Assembly: GCA_907165275.2 (NCBI GenBank)
Contig: OU015652.1
Location: forward strand, 9,067,001-9,131,000
Source of the DNA: Zygaena filipendulae
Taxonomy: Eukaryota > Arthropoda > Insecta > Lepidoptera > Zygaenidae
Reading direction: 5' to 3'
Length of the DNA stretch: 64,000 nucleotides
Every line of letters starts with the position of its first letter. Position 1 is the stretch's first letter. The notes under the pieces are model-generated. The model had not been told where the DNA came from, did no database searches, and saw only the letters and a list, made by a program, of their open reading frames with translations. A program made the translations under genes and the position numbers. Shown here piece after piece: positions 48,775-61,700 of the stretch.

Positions 48775-49235
48775 ATCTATACTAATACTAATATAGGTAC
48801 ATACATACCTACTAATAATATTATAAAGAAGTAAAGTTTGTGAGTTTGTGAATTGTGAGTTTCTGACGTTTGCTGTTGTAGGGGGTAATCTCTGGATCTA
48901 CTGAACCGATTTTGAAAATTCTTTCACGTCTTATAGGAAGCTACGGTAGTCCTGAATGACATAGGGTAGTTTTTATCCCGAAATTTACACGGGAACTCCG
49001 AAATTACCGTGGGTAATAATAGGTTCGATTCCCGGTGGGGGTGCACTTTGTGTGATGAACACAGGGTTCCACTTTCCAGTCTGGGTGTGTTTATATACCT
49101 ATAGTATAATATATAATTAATATGTGATTCTATGTAGTATATAGGTACCACGTTTGCTTGATTTCCACGATACAAGCTAATAATAACTTACTGTGGGATC
49201 AAGTAGATCTGGGTGTTGTGAATTGGATTTTTATT
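48775..49235 (+). mobile_element. Helitron-like element joined to a SINE at 49020
   Basis: 48775-49019 is Helitron-like (CTACTAATAATATTATAAAG to AAATTACCGTGGGTAA) without its CTAG end. At about 49020 it passes into the SINE B-box (GGTTCGATTCCCGGTGGG) and SINE body, ending near 49235. The SINE A-box half is missing. Confidence 0.7.
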
Positions 49236-49712
49236 ATTATCATACACGTATTCACTATTCATATATATTTAGTAAACTCCCACATCCGGTCCCATTATTT
49301 TGTAGATGTTTGCCTAGTTTTGCCGATTGTACTTAATCATCGATACCTTATTTTATATGTAAGTATATCTTCCTCTGTACATGCATGAACTCGACAAACA
49401 CCGATAAGTTAGATAAGGGCTACTTGTGTAAATAAATTATATTAAGTACTTCTTATTCTATCAATTTTATCGTCAGCTAGACCAGTCTGTCATATACCAG
49501 AGCTCTACAACGTTACACTCTGATTTAAAAACATTGTTTTCACCTTTACTCAACACCTTCAGACTACCATTATTCAACACAACGTAACATCATCTCGTTT
49601 AGTTTCGACCATAACAATTAAACTTTAGAACACGTATTTACAAATCAAGACTAATGTCGCAATGGCCAACAATGTGTAGTGTTTATAGTGTTCGGACTAA
49701 AAGTGTCCCGTT

Positions 49713-52700
49713 ATGTCTTCTTCTTCGGAAAGTAGGTCATCATTGGCTAAACTCGAGCAGACACCACTCGTGTTGGCTGGCAGGGTCCCGAGGAGCTATG
49801 GAAGTCTGTTTCCGTATTACAAGTTTGTGAGAGATACCTTAGAGGAAAATGTGTGCCGTGAGGTGGTAAGTTTAGCGTTATTTATTTAGTCCATAGAGCT
49901 TGTAAATTGTAATATAGTCATATTATTATTTTTATATCAATCTGTAAATTCCGTGATATCGTTACAGATCATGTTCTTTTCTATGTTCAGTTGTGTTATT
50001 CCACATGAAATTGCTTACTTTTTTGTTTAAAATAAGCCTTTTGTTGAGCTAGTTGCGTAGGTAGGCCGTGGATTTTCCACAGCAATTAGTGACTTAGATG
50101 TCGACTGGTTCTGGTTGCACTGATTGAATCTTCGGCGCGTGTGTAATTTGTATTAGCTACTTTCGAGAAGACCAGTCAATTATCATATGATACTTAATGC
50201 TGACTACTTGGGACTAGTAATTGTAAGACGAAGTTTTGTCTTACTTAACTTTTGTCCTATTTTTAATGGTCTCTAAGTAATCAAGTAGGTAGTCTTTTAT
50301 TTTTATTAAGCTACTCCACAACAAGGGTCTACTCGTATTGCATATTCAAGAATCTGTGTAACTTCACTATTTATTTACGTGCACATCGCATAATATACTC
50401 TCATATATCAATCGGTCTGGCTGACGAAGACAACAGTATATTATTTTGGCAGCACCGCATAACGATTCTACTTCATATACATTCACAGTAGGTACCTACC
50501 TAACTGCTTGTGATTGATTGTCGAAAACTCGACCCAATAACATTACCTGCGTCGCGTGTCGTTGACTTTCATGAATGAATTGTATGTTTAAACCAGAGTT
50601 TCAGCAATTTTTACTAAAATTTTTATTCAACGAGAAAATACTACTTACGTGTGAAACATAAAATAGTAAAAGTTACAAATCAGACAATTGTGGAATCGTC
50701 AGGTTCAAGAAAGTTCACATTGGGTGTTCTATTTCTCCATTTCCCGTTGCTGTTCCATTGCCCACGGTTCATGATTGTGATTGTAGGACTGACTTAAGTT
50801 TAAATTATGCTTTCGCGGGATATATTTTGTATAATTCCTTATGTGCTAAATGCTAACCCAAGCTCTGGTATTATTTCGGAAATGGCTCTAGAGCCATACA
50901 ATTTTAATCATATTATCTATTTAGATAAAGCTTGACCCTTTCAATTTATATAGGTGTCCTAAAAAACGCAGTTTTATTAAATATTGAAAACGGTTCTTTT
51001 TATGCAATTTTCATTTTGGCTAGTAGTCAACAACATATTATGATGGCACAAGAAGTTATCACACTCGTACGACCAAATATTATTATATTTTCATAGATTC
51101 TTTTTCTCTTACTGGATTCGCTTTGATTTTGGAGTTTTTAACCTTAATGTCATAATTGCCTTTAATTTTATCACAAACTTTTTGGGCAGGAGTTTCTTTC
51201 AGTTTTAGGGTTATCATACACACCATTATATATTATTATGTCGTAGCCACATGTAAGAATTAATAAATTCATGATGTGGCCGACAATTTCATGAAATGCA
51301 ATAATTTCATGAAATGCAGCCATTAAAAATATACTTCGTGGCCACATCATACAAGTAGTGTCTAGTTAAAAGTAGTTTTTGACTTAGGTAAGGCAGGGCG
51401 TAGAGCACCCCGACGTTCTTGGTTAGGTTTGAACTGGCAACCAAGTTCGCAAAGACAAAATATGCTGACATCTACGATGATGATTGGCTATTTGTTTTGG
51501 CGCATCGCCGGCCGGACTTGGTCAGCAGTACAAACTTAACCTAGACTAGATCTAGTGGTCACATCTTTTATAAATTATTATAGGCATCCTACATAATCTA
51601 TACTAATATTATAAAGAGCAATAGTTTGCGGGTTTGTGAGTGATTTTGTAGTGGGTAATCTGGATCTACTGAACCGATTTTGAAAATTCTTTCACTTATA
51701 GGAAGCTAAAATGATCCTGAGTGACATAGGGTACTTTTTATCCTGGAATTCCCGCGAGTACCTACTCCGAAATTACCGCGGGTGAAACCGCGGGGGTCAG
51801 CTAGTATATGATAATGGAAAAACATTGTTGCCCAAATTATCAAACGTTGACAAGTTTAACCGATAATTATGCAGTTTTAGCTGGCCATATCATGAAGTGG
51901 TTGCATTTCCTAAAATGGTCGGCCACGTCATGAATTGATTAGTTTTTAGATGTGGCCACGACATATTATACATAAATCCTGATTTTATCAGATAAACTTT
52001 TCAAATATTTAAACGGTTTACTGCTGTTAGCCCAATATTAACTCGTAATTAATCCTTACGGTATACCTACATAATCGAGTATAAATGCATGTGTTGACCG
52101 TGCCAAGATGACACAATTTTGTAGCTAAAGCTCTGTATGTTATAAAAGTGGGTCTTTTATCTACATTTGGTCATATTGGTCTAAAATTTAAACTTCAGTC
52201 GGTGAAATGTTTCGCACCCGTACATCTTCATTTATAAGAAGCTATAGGCAGGTATTATAATATTATTCATGTATGGGCGTCCAAGCAAAAAGGTACCAGT
52301 AGTGGGATATTGAGTTAATACTAGACTAGACTGAGTTAATCTAGAATAGTCAATTGATAGTAAGAATTGAAAAAATATTCAATAACTACAAGCACAATTT
52401 TTTTTATCAGATATTTGAAGTTAAAATTCTGAAAAATATTGATTTGAGAAAAAGCTTTATAAAAGTTTTTTCTCAAATCAATCGAAAACGAATCAATCGA
52501 ATGAAAACAAAAACTTTACAAAACCTCTTATAAACTAAATCCCGAGAACTGGTACATTTTTGCTTGGACGTCCACATTTAATGTTATTTTATTTATTTTA
52601 TTTTATTCATTAATCGTCAACATAATGTGCACCACTACAAGAACATGAAACAAACACAGAAGAAACGCGCTGAGTGACATCACTCAGTTCAAAATTTTGG

Positions 52701-55700
52701 ATAATCCTATCATCGTTAGATACTAAAAAGGTTTGCGTGGGGACTTAGTTTGTAGGCACGAGATAGGTAAATCAAAAAGCGGTTCCCTCAGCATGAATTT
52801 CAACATTTCCGCGTTAATTTCGAGATAGAAAGTATCCTATAACACTTATTTCTAACACTGAAATAATTTTTAAAATCGTTTCAGTATTAAAGTATTAAAG
52901 ATCACCCGACTTATATACAAACTTCCAAACGTTACTTCTTTATAGTATTAGTGTAGATTAGAATTCGAAATACTTTGAGTGTTGTCAAATCAAACCAAAC
53001 GTCCTTGATTCTAAGCGACGACGACACAAGAAAAAATATTCAAAAGCTACTTATTATAGGTGGCTATTTACATAAAATTATCATTATAAATGAAAAAATT
53101 CAAATGAACGATAAGCTAATATATACAATACATTGTAATTTTAAGAATAATAAGTAATTTCTATTGATAATAATTTTCAATCACATCCAACACATTGTGA
53201 GGTGAACATCAGGTCCAGTGGCCGTAGCTGTTTTAGTTGTCTAAAAAAAATTTAGTTAAAATACTTAAACCTTAAATCCGCGTCGTGTTGACCTCGCCTG
53301 TCGCCATGCCTGTTTATTATCGGTCCGCCCTGGCGTTCATCAGTAGCCTCACTCTGGGCGCTTTCAGCACTCCGTCCCTCGTACGTATCTGAAGTCGCGC
53401 CCGCGCACTTTGCGTTCTGCATCACGTTCCGTCTCAAGTCATAAATAATCACGCGTAGTGTACAACGTTGCGTTAGGCTCGACGCATGTCACCTCGGCCT
53501 AGTCACTACGCTCACAAATCTGTCACAGGACGCAGCGCTCACGGCTCGTCGGGGGAGCGGAAACATTATGTCGAGGCTACCCCATCTGCCGGAGGCCACT
53601 GGTGGTGACAATGAGTATGTGCACATACGCAGTCTCATCGCGAATATACACAAGCCAAAGAACGTTTCGAGACCACCGCCGGTGACCCCTGCGGACATTG
53701 AACCACGTCTGGAGGCAGTGAGGGAGTCGCCGTCGTGGACGGATTCCGAGCGTAGCGGGTCGTGGTCGGAGAGATCGGATGTGATTTCGACCGATGAGGT
53801 GATACCTAGACGCAGCAAGAGCAACAGTATAGCCGGCTCGACGCTGGCCCCGCCGGCGCAGCCCGACAAGCGGCGGCGCACGTCGTTCCTGCACTTGCAG
53901 CTGGGGCGCGACGTGCAGCCTGCTGGGCCGCTGTCGGCGGGGCCGCACCTCAACGTGCCCAGTTTCGTGGTCACCGCGCCGCCCGGGGAGCATCACCGCC
54001 GTTTCAGCCACGGCTTCGCAGCTTTCCATGGTTTTGCCCTACGTCGTCATTCTAATACGGTCTGCGCACGATTGGTTGCTAGTGTGGACGCTGTTGTGTT
54101 GAGATTTCTTTTTTCGGATAAAATACTGAGTTTTAACGTGTCTAAAACGGAGTTTTTGTGCATGGAGAGTTGGACGGATCCACCTTTGCTTTGAAATTTT
54201 TAACATAATATGCTGCATGACTCCATCATCTCCCCACGGTTCAAATACGACTTAATATCGTTATTCGACTCTTAAACTTATCTGTATGGTGTTAATTCGA
54301 AAATTTAAAATTCTTAAATTTCTCGTACTACATAATATTATGTACAAACTATTCCGTTATAAAACTATAGTATGTATCAGTCATCACCATATTTTAACAT
54401 ATTATACTTTACCACTTATTATCCTTGTCGTCATTAAAACTTGCAAATTATTTACGATTTATTGCGCGAACTAGTTAGGTACTAATGATACCTATGATAT
54501 CATGCCTACTTTATCATTATCTCTATAAAATTATGTTCTTTATTAGCCACAATCTTCGCTTATAGTGAGCAAACGTCTTTTGTTTTAGATTGTGTGGTTA
54601 GCACAATACGTATACATACATTGTGTTACGAATAAATATTAAAATTCTCTTTGTCGTTATTTGAAGTACCTAGTTCTATTAATACAATAATGCGCTGGAG
54701 TTTGCCGCTTACCGAGGTTAAATTTCCTATTTTTGTGCTTGTATCTAATTATAATGTGATAAACAACAAAAAGTACCTATCTGCGATGATGTTGTGCGTA
54801 AATAAGACATTTTGTGACTAAATTTACTAATATTTTAGCGTTTTATTTTAGCGTTTTATTTTAGCGTTCACTAATACTTATTTAACAGAATTTTATACAT
54901 TTCAGTCCAAAATTTTGAATTTATGTTAATGAATTTCTATTCACTCCGTGCTTGCGTGAGTTTATGGTTGAATTGTTATAATCGGTTATAGCATATCTGG
55001 TGAATTTTTGCGATTAATTAGGAACCTTAATAAAATAGAAATGACTAAGTATGAGGATAGTTTCGTTTGAATTTTGCAATTAACGTTTGCACATTGTGTT
55101 GACACAGAGCCTCCACGGTAGCGAGTCCATGGTTTCGCTGGCCTGCTTCAAGACGCTCTCGCAGCTGGTCGCCAACGAAAACGTCGCGGACCTACAACAG
55201 TACCTCGCCAACAATAAGACCGCAAACCTAGACGATAGAGATGAGGTGACTAAATATCACATTTATATCCTTTTTTTCCCGCATTAAAATTTTATAGATC
55301 TAAGTATACATAGAGACGGACAGACAGACTATATGTAGTGATAGGGACTAGTCGATCCCCAATGGTTTCGCTTGCGTCAATTAAAAATTTCCTACCCATA
55401 GGCAGTTACAGTATTCCTGAGTGACATAGGGTACTTTTGATCCCGGAATTCCCTCTGGAGCGCAAGTGAAACCACGGAGAACAGCTAGTATTAGTACACA
55501 TACAGATTGATTAAACATATTACACACGTGTGTATCGCACAGAATGGTAAGACGGCGCTTATGGTGGCGTGCGAGCTGGGTCGCGCGGCGGCGGCGCGGC
55601 TGCTGCTGGGCAGCGGAGCGGACGCGGCCGCCGCCGACCTGGACGGGTGGACGGCGCTTGCGTTCGCCGCGCACGGTGGGCACGTGGCCGCCGTGCGGGA

Positions 55701-58700
55701 GCTGCTCGACGCCGGCGCCCCAGTTGACCCTAGGGACTGTGTGAGTACCTACCATACAATCATAGGCACGGAGCGACATTAGGCGCACGCACAGAAAGTG
55801 GTGGTGAATGGTTGAAAGTGGTTGAAAGAGTGATGTAATCTGATCTGACACAGCTCACATACATTCAATTGTTTTTAAGCTTGAATTTCGAACGGAATTT
55901 TGAGTGATGGTGAGTACCTACAATAAAACATTATTGGTCAAGCTATAGCGACGCGCTACCCAATATAAAAGTCATATATCTTCTAAGATTTGACTTAAAG
56001 ATAAATCGATAGGAGAATTATAATGTTAAATAGGGGCACAGAAATAATATAGGGGTAGATACGATTTTTTGATGGTACAATTATAAAACCGACAAGTGTG
56101 TCTAATTATCGAGTTTAAATGCTGCAGGATTACAAAAAAAAAATATTATATTTTCTTTTTAAATAAAATATCTTAGGCTATAATATGATTTTTTTTTTAT
56201 CGCGGGGGCACTAGTTTAGGCTGCCTTAACAGGGGTAAGAGCCTTAACCTCGACTTGTGATGTGTCTGTCTGAACAACACGACTTTGACAATATCATATT
56301 TCGGCGCGTGTCCCTCTGATTTTCAATTTGGAAGAACTGACTTAGGTAGAAACTTCTGTCTGGTCTGAACCTTTTATAATCCAAGCACAATATTGATAGT
56401 AATGGAACACCCAACCTTCTAGAATGCTGCCACGACATTATAATGTTATTTTTTTCCTAAATGAATGACAATAAGTTCAATGTCTGTCCCATAGACCCAT
56501 TTATAATAATAGACTCGAAACTGTATGGATACACAAGCCATTCGTTATTCGTTTGTGGATGTTTGCCAAGATGTCACTGACATTTGCCGCTTTTGTTTGA
56601 GTCATATTAATGGACTCTTAAATTTCCCCTAATATTTAGAGGGCATGATAAAGTACTAGGCAGAAAATCTATATAGGTATATTATCAATTATGTATAAAA
56701 ATGAATCCCGGCGGAAAAACGGCTGAACCGATCACCATTAAATGCATTCAGGTTGTCAGGGATCCATAGAACTCCAAAATTACCGCGGGTGGATCCGCGG
56801 GAGATAGCTTATACAGATATAATATTAGCTTATACCTCAGAGTAATAAATATACTACGTACTACTTATTATACTTACAGATTACAATATTAGTATACATA
56901 TATGAATCCCTATTTACCTTGGTCACGGCATCATGCGTGAACGACTGAACAAATTTCGCTAATCCTTTTTTTGTGTTTATTATTGTAAGGAGAAGAAGAA
57001 TAGAAGAAGTTTGGAGTTCCTGCGGGAATTCCGAAACTCAAGCGGGTGAACCGCCGAAACGGTTAACCGGTTTGGTCGGGACTCTCACTGCTAATTAGCT
57101 GATGTGATAAGGAGTAAATTAGGTTACTTTGGACTATCTGTGCTTTGGAGTTCCTGCGGGAATTCAGAAACTCACGCGGGTGAATCTCCGTAACGGTTGA
57201 CCCAATTTTGACGGGACTTTCACTGCCAATTAGCTGATATTATAAGGAGTAAATTAAGCTACTTAGGCTACTTTTGAGCTCCTGCGTCTGCGTCTGCGTA
57301 ATTCCGAAACTCACGCGAGTGAAAGTCTGAAACGGTTGGACCAATTTTGACTTTAACTGCTAATTAGCTGATATTAGGCTACTTTGGATTTCCTGTGGGA
57401 ATTTCGTAATTATTTCGAGCTTACATTTATATTGCTCATTTGCTATTTCCAGGGTGGATGGACTCCATTAATGTGGGCGTCGTACAAAGGACACGAAGAA
57501 GTGGTGGCGTTGCTCCTCGAAAAGGCAGCTGATGTGCACGCGCACGGGAACTATAATATCAAGTGAGTCATCTATACTGTTCTCATCGTAAGCATATCAT
57601 TTCGCAACGGACGCACTTTGTTTGGATGAATAAAATTAAATATTTTGTGTTTTATTGAACAAGAGTAGATGTTATAGGAAATACCCTAAGAATCATGTTT
57701 GCCATATCCGCTTGTAATGTGTAAGCTTATGTGTAAGCGTATTTCTGTTGGCTTAATCCAAATGTGGATGTGTGTTTATTTGTTTGTTACGCTTTCACGC
57801 CTTAACAACTCAAACGATCATTATGTTTTGTATACACGTTGTCAAGGGTAAAGAGAAGGAAGTATAATGGATACTTTATATCCCGCAATTCCCGCGTTGA
57901 TACCACTGGGAACTGCTAGTAAACAAAATCATTACATAGTATAAAACAAAGTCGCTTTCTCTGTCTCTATATCCCTATGTATGCTTAAATCTTTAAAACT
58001 ACGCAACGGATCTTGACGCGGTTTTCACCAATAAATAGAGTGATTCATGAGGAAGGTTTATAACTATATTTTATCCTGGAATTCCCGCGGGAACTCCGGA
58101 ATTACCGCGGGTGAAACCGCGCGAGTCAGCTAATATATTATATAAAATAAAATAATTATGCCGACGTATCCAAAATTTACCAAGAGCTTACCGCGACCGT
58201 AACGGTCAGTTCGTTAGTATGGGCGGCGGGGCGGCGTCACAGCGGCATAGTGGTGCGGCTGCTGGCGGCGGGCGCGCGGCCCAACTCGTGCGACAAGTAC
58301 GCGACGTCCGCGCTCACGTGGGCGGCGCGCGCCGGCGACGCCGCCTCGTGCGCGGCGCTGCTGCGCGCCGGCGCCGACGCCAACACCGCCGGCATGTACT
58401 GCTGGACGCCGCTGCTGCAGGCCGCGCACGGTAACCGCACCAGCACGCACAAGCGCACGCACGCAGACACACACATTCACATTCACATTGGTACACGCAT
58501 ATGCATATCCACACACTTGCATATTATGCATACACATGCGTCTGATGCATCCGCTTAAGTATACTCAAATCGACGCGGAGAAATCTAAACATCTATACTC
58601 TATACATCCTACTAATATTATAAACGCGAAAGTTTGTAAGTATGTATGGATGGATGGATGTTTGTTACTCTTTTACGCAAAAAACTACTGAATGGATTTA

Positions 58701-61700
58701 AATGAAACTTTACAATAATATAGCTTATACATCAGATTAACACATAGGGTACTTTTTATCGCGGAATTCCCGCGGGAACTGAAATTAACGCGAGGCACAA
58801 CTAGTACTCTATAAAAGTACATCTATGATCGGTACCTGTAACAAAAAAAAACAATTATCTGTTAGTTTGTTACGACTAATCTTCAAAACGGTTGGACCGG
58901 TTTTGAGAGGATTTTCACTAGCAGATGTCTGATGTTGCAAGGAGTAACTACCTAGGCTACTTTTATCGGAGTTTCTGTGGGAATTTCGAAGCTCACTCGG
59001 ATGAAACCACGGGGCACAGCCAGTCATTAAATATTATTATTCATAAATTGAGATAAATTTAACAGTCCATTTGAAGTGGTTACTTAACGCTGTGTATACA
59101 CTTTATATTCCAGGGAACCATTTAGAAATAGTCCAGATGCTTCTCGAGCACAAACCCAATGTGAACGCTCTAGATAAAGACGGTTTCACGGCCCTGGCCA
59201 TAGCCTGCAAGGAAGGGTTCTATGACATCGCCGTGGCTCTCATCAACTCGGGCGCATACATCAATGTCCAGGTAAAACCATAAATATGTGTATTGTTCGA
59301 CATTGACTAACTTATCCTATGGCTACCAACAAATATGCTAATGCTTAGTTTATCACTATCACATAATCCCTTAAACTTTGTCAGAGGGTAATAAAATAAG
59401 CTCGTCATAACAGCTGTTAAATAATGAACATTATCACAAAAAGCAACTAATTAGGATTCAGCTCACTAGAGAATATTGTTTTTTTTTTGTTTTTATTTGT
59501 GTATAGTAAGATAAATCCATTCATGTCTATGGTGCAAAGATATGGCTTACCTACTTAATGTGTGTTGGTTTCTACAGGACCATTCAAAAGACACGCCTCT
59601 AATACACGCAGTGAAGGGTGGTCACAAAAATATAGTGGAAGCGTTGCTCAAGAAACATGTGGACATAGACCTGCCGGGCAAGGACAAGAAGACGCCCGTC
59701 TACACCGCCGTCGAGAAGGGCCATGTCGCCATATTGAAGACATTGCTCGCCTCCAACCCCGACTTAGAGCATTGCACTAGTGTGAGTCGCATACTTATTC
59801 TAGAATTTATTTACTAACAAAAACATAAAAACACTTACTCTCGAAATATTGTGTTGAGAACGCAGCCAATGAAATTCTGGAAGGCGGTCACATTGTGTAA
59901 TGAGACCTAACTTTACGTTACTTCTCTTTGTCCTCAGTAGTTAATATTTTATATCATCTTAAGGTAGCCTGGTAGAGATCACACAATAGTGATAAGGCTG
60001 TAGCCTTATATTATCGTAACTTCTTATAGTAGCTATACTTTATGTTTATGGTGTACAATAAAGTTATTTTATTTCACTTGATTGCAAAAATTGCTCAACT
60101 GATGATAATTTGTTCTGTCATCCTAGAAGGTTCCCGGTACGTTTTGCTATCCCACCGCTGATGCGTGATATGTAATAGCGTGGTGTATATATACAGAGCG
60201 GAGACACGCCGCTGCTGCGCGCGGTGCGCTCGCGCAGCGTGGAGATGGTGCAGCTGCTGCTGGAGCGCAAGGCGCGCGTCAGTGCGGCCGACAACCGCGG
60301 CGACACCGCGCTGCACGTGGCCATGCGGGCGCGCTCCAAGGTACCTACCTCACACACGGGCACCTGGAGCACCTGCAGCTGCTGCTGGAGCGCAAAGCGC
60401 GCGTCAGTGCGGCCGACAACCGCGGCGACACCGCGCTGCACGTGGCCATGCGGGCGCGCTCCAAGGTACCTACCTCACACACGGGCACCTGGAGCACCTG
60501 CAGCTGCTGCTGGAGCGCAAAGCGCGCGTCAGTGCGGCCGACAACCGCGGCGACACCGCGCTGCACGTGGCCATGCGGGCGCGCTCCAAGGTACCTACCT
60601 CACACACGGGCACCTGGAGCACCTGCAGCTGCTGCTGGAGCGCAAAGCGCGCGTCAGTGCGGCCGACAACCGCGGCGACACCGCGCTGCACGTGGCCATG
60701 CGGGCGCGCTCCAAGGTACCTACCTCACACACGGGCACCTGGAGCACCTGCAGCTGCTGCTGGAGCGCAAAGCGCGCGTCAGTGCGGCCGACAACCGCGG
60801 CGACACCGCGCTGCACGTGGCCATGCGGGCGCGCTCCAAGGTACCTACCTCACACACGGGCACCTGGAGCACCTGCAGCTGCTGCTGGAGCGCAAAGCGC
60901 GCGTCAGTGCGGCCGACAACCGCGGCGACACCGCGCTGCACGTGGCCATGCGGGCGCGCTCCAAGGTACCTACCTCACACACGGGCACCTGGAGCACCTG
61001 CAGCTGCTGCTGGAGCGTGGAGCTATAATGACAATTTTATTAAATTATCCAAAAACCATTGTACACCATTTTACAGGTATTATATGTAACCCTCATTTGG
61101 CAATGTGTGATCAGCTTGTGTAAAATTTATGGCATTTTCTTTGTTCTTGAGTCTAAATTAGTAAAAAAAAAATCTACTCTGTTACTTTACCACCTGTATT
61201 AAGTTGAATATAGTTCATTTATTACAGAGAATACCCGACTAATTGGCTGAATAAGTCAATGAATAACTCAGTGTATTGTTCTTTTTTCTCCAGCACATAG
61301 TCGAAATCCTATTGAGAAATCCGAAGAACAGTCAGCTGCTGTACAAGCCGAACAAATCGAACGAGACGCCGTACAACATAGACATGGGCTACAACAAGAC
61401 GATCCTCGGGCAGATCTTCGGCGCGCGCAAACTGAACACGAACGAGGACAACGAGAACATGCTCGGCTACGAGCTGTACAGCTCGGCGCTGGCCGACATG
61501 CTGTCCGAGCCCAGCCTCTCCGTGCCGATCACCGTCGGCCTGTTCGCGCGCTGGGGCTCCGGCAAGTCGTTCTTGCTCAGCAAACTCAAAGGTACCTCCC
61601 TCCGACAACTCCTTGCATATGTAAAGGGCTAGCTACTTGAAGAAAAGATAGGTACATTTCATCGACGATCATTTTGACGACCCGATTGGCGCAGAGGTCA

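Larger units (their letters stand above)
40692..49712. other. 9-kb gene-poor region, mostly mobile-element debris
   Basis: It separates the unassigned exon from the first Kidins220 exon. Recognisable pieces are listed separately. Between them (41.3-42.3, 45.7-46.6 and 49.25-49.7 kb) I see only AT-rich unique sequence. Confidence 0.5.

Noticed and set aside
53489..54029. Minus-strand frames of 150-161 codons
   Set aside because: Antisense shadows of the GC-rich Kidins220 exon at 53529; no splice context or family likeness.
60118..61123. Long overlapping frames in several readings
   Set aside because: They arise from the 125-bp unit being stop-free in every forward frame and in one reverse frame. 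Only the 60197-60340 reading matches the ankyrin domain of Kidins220.
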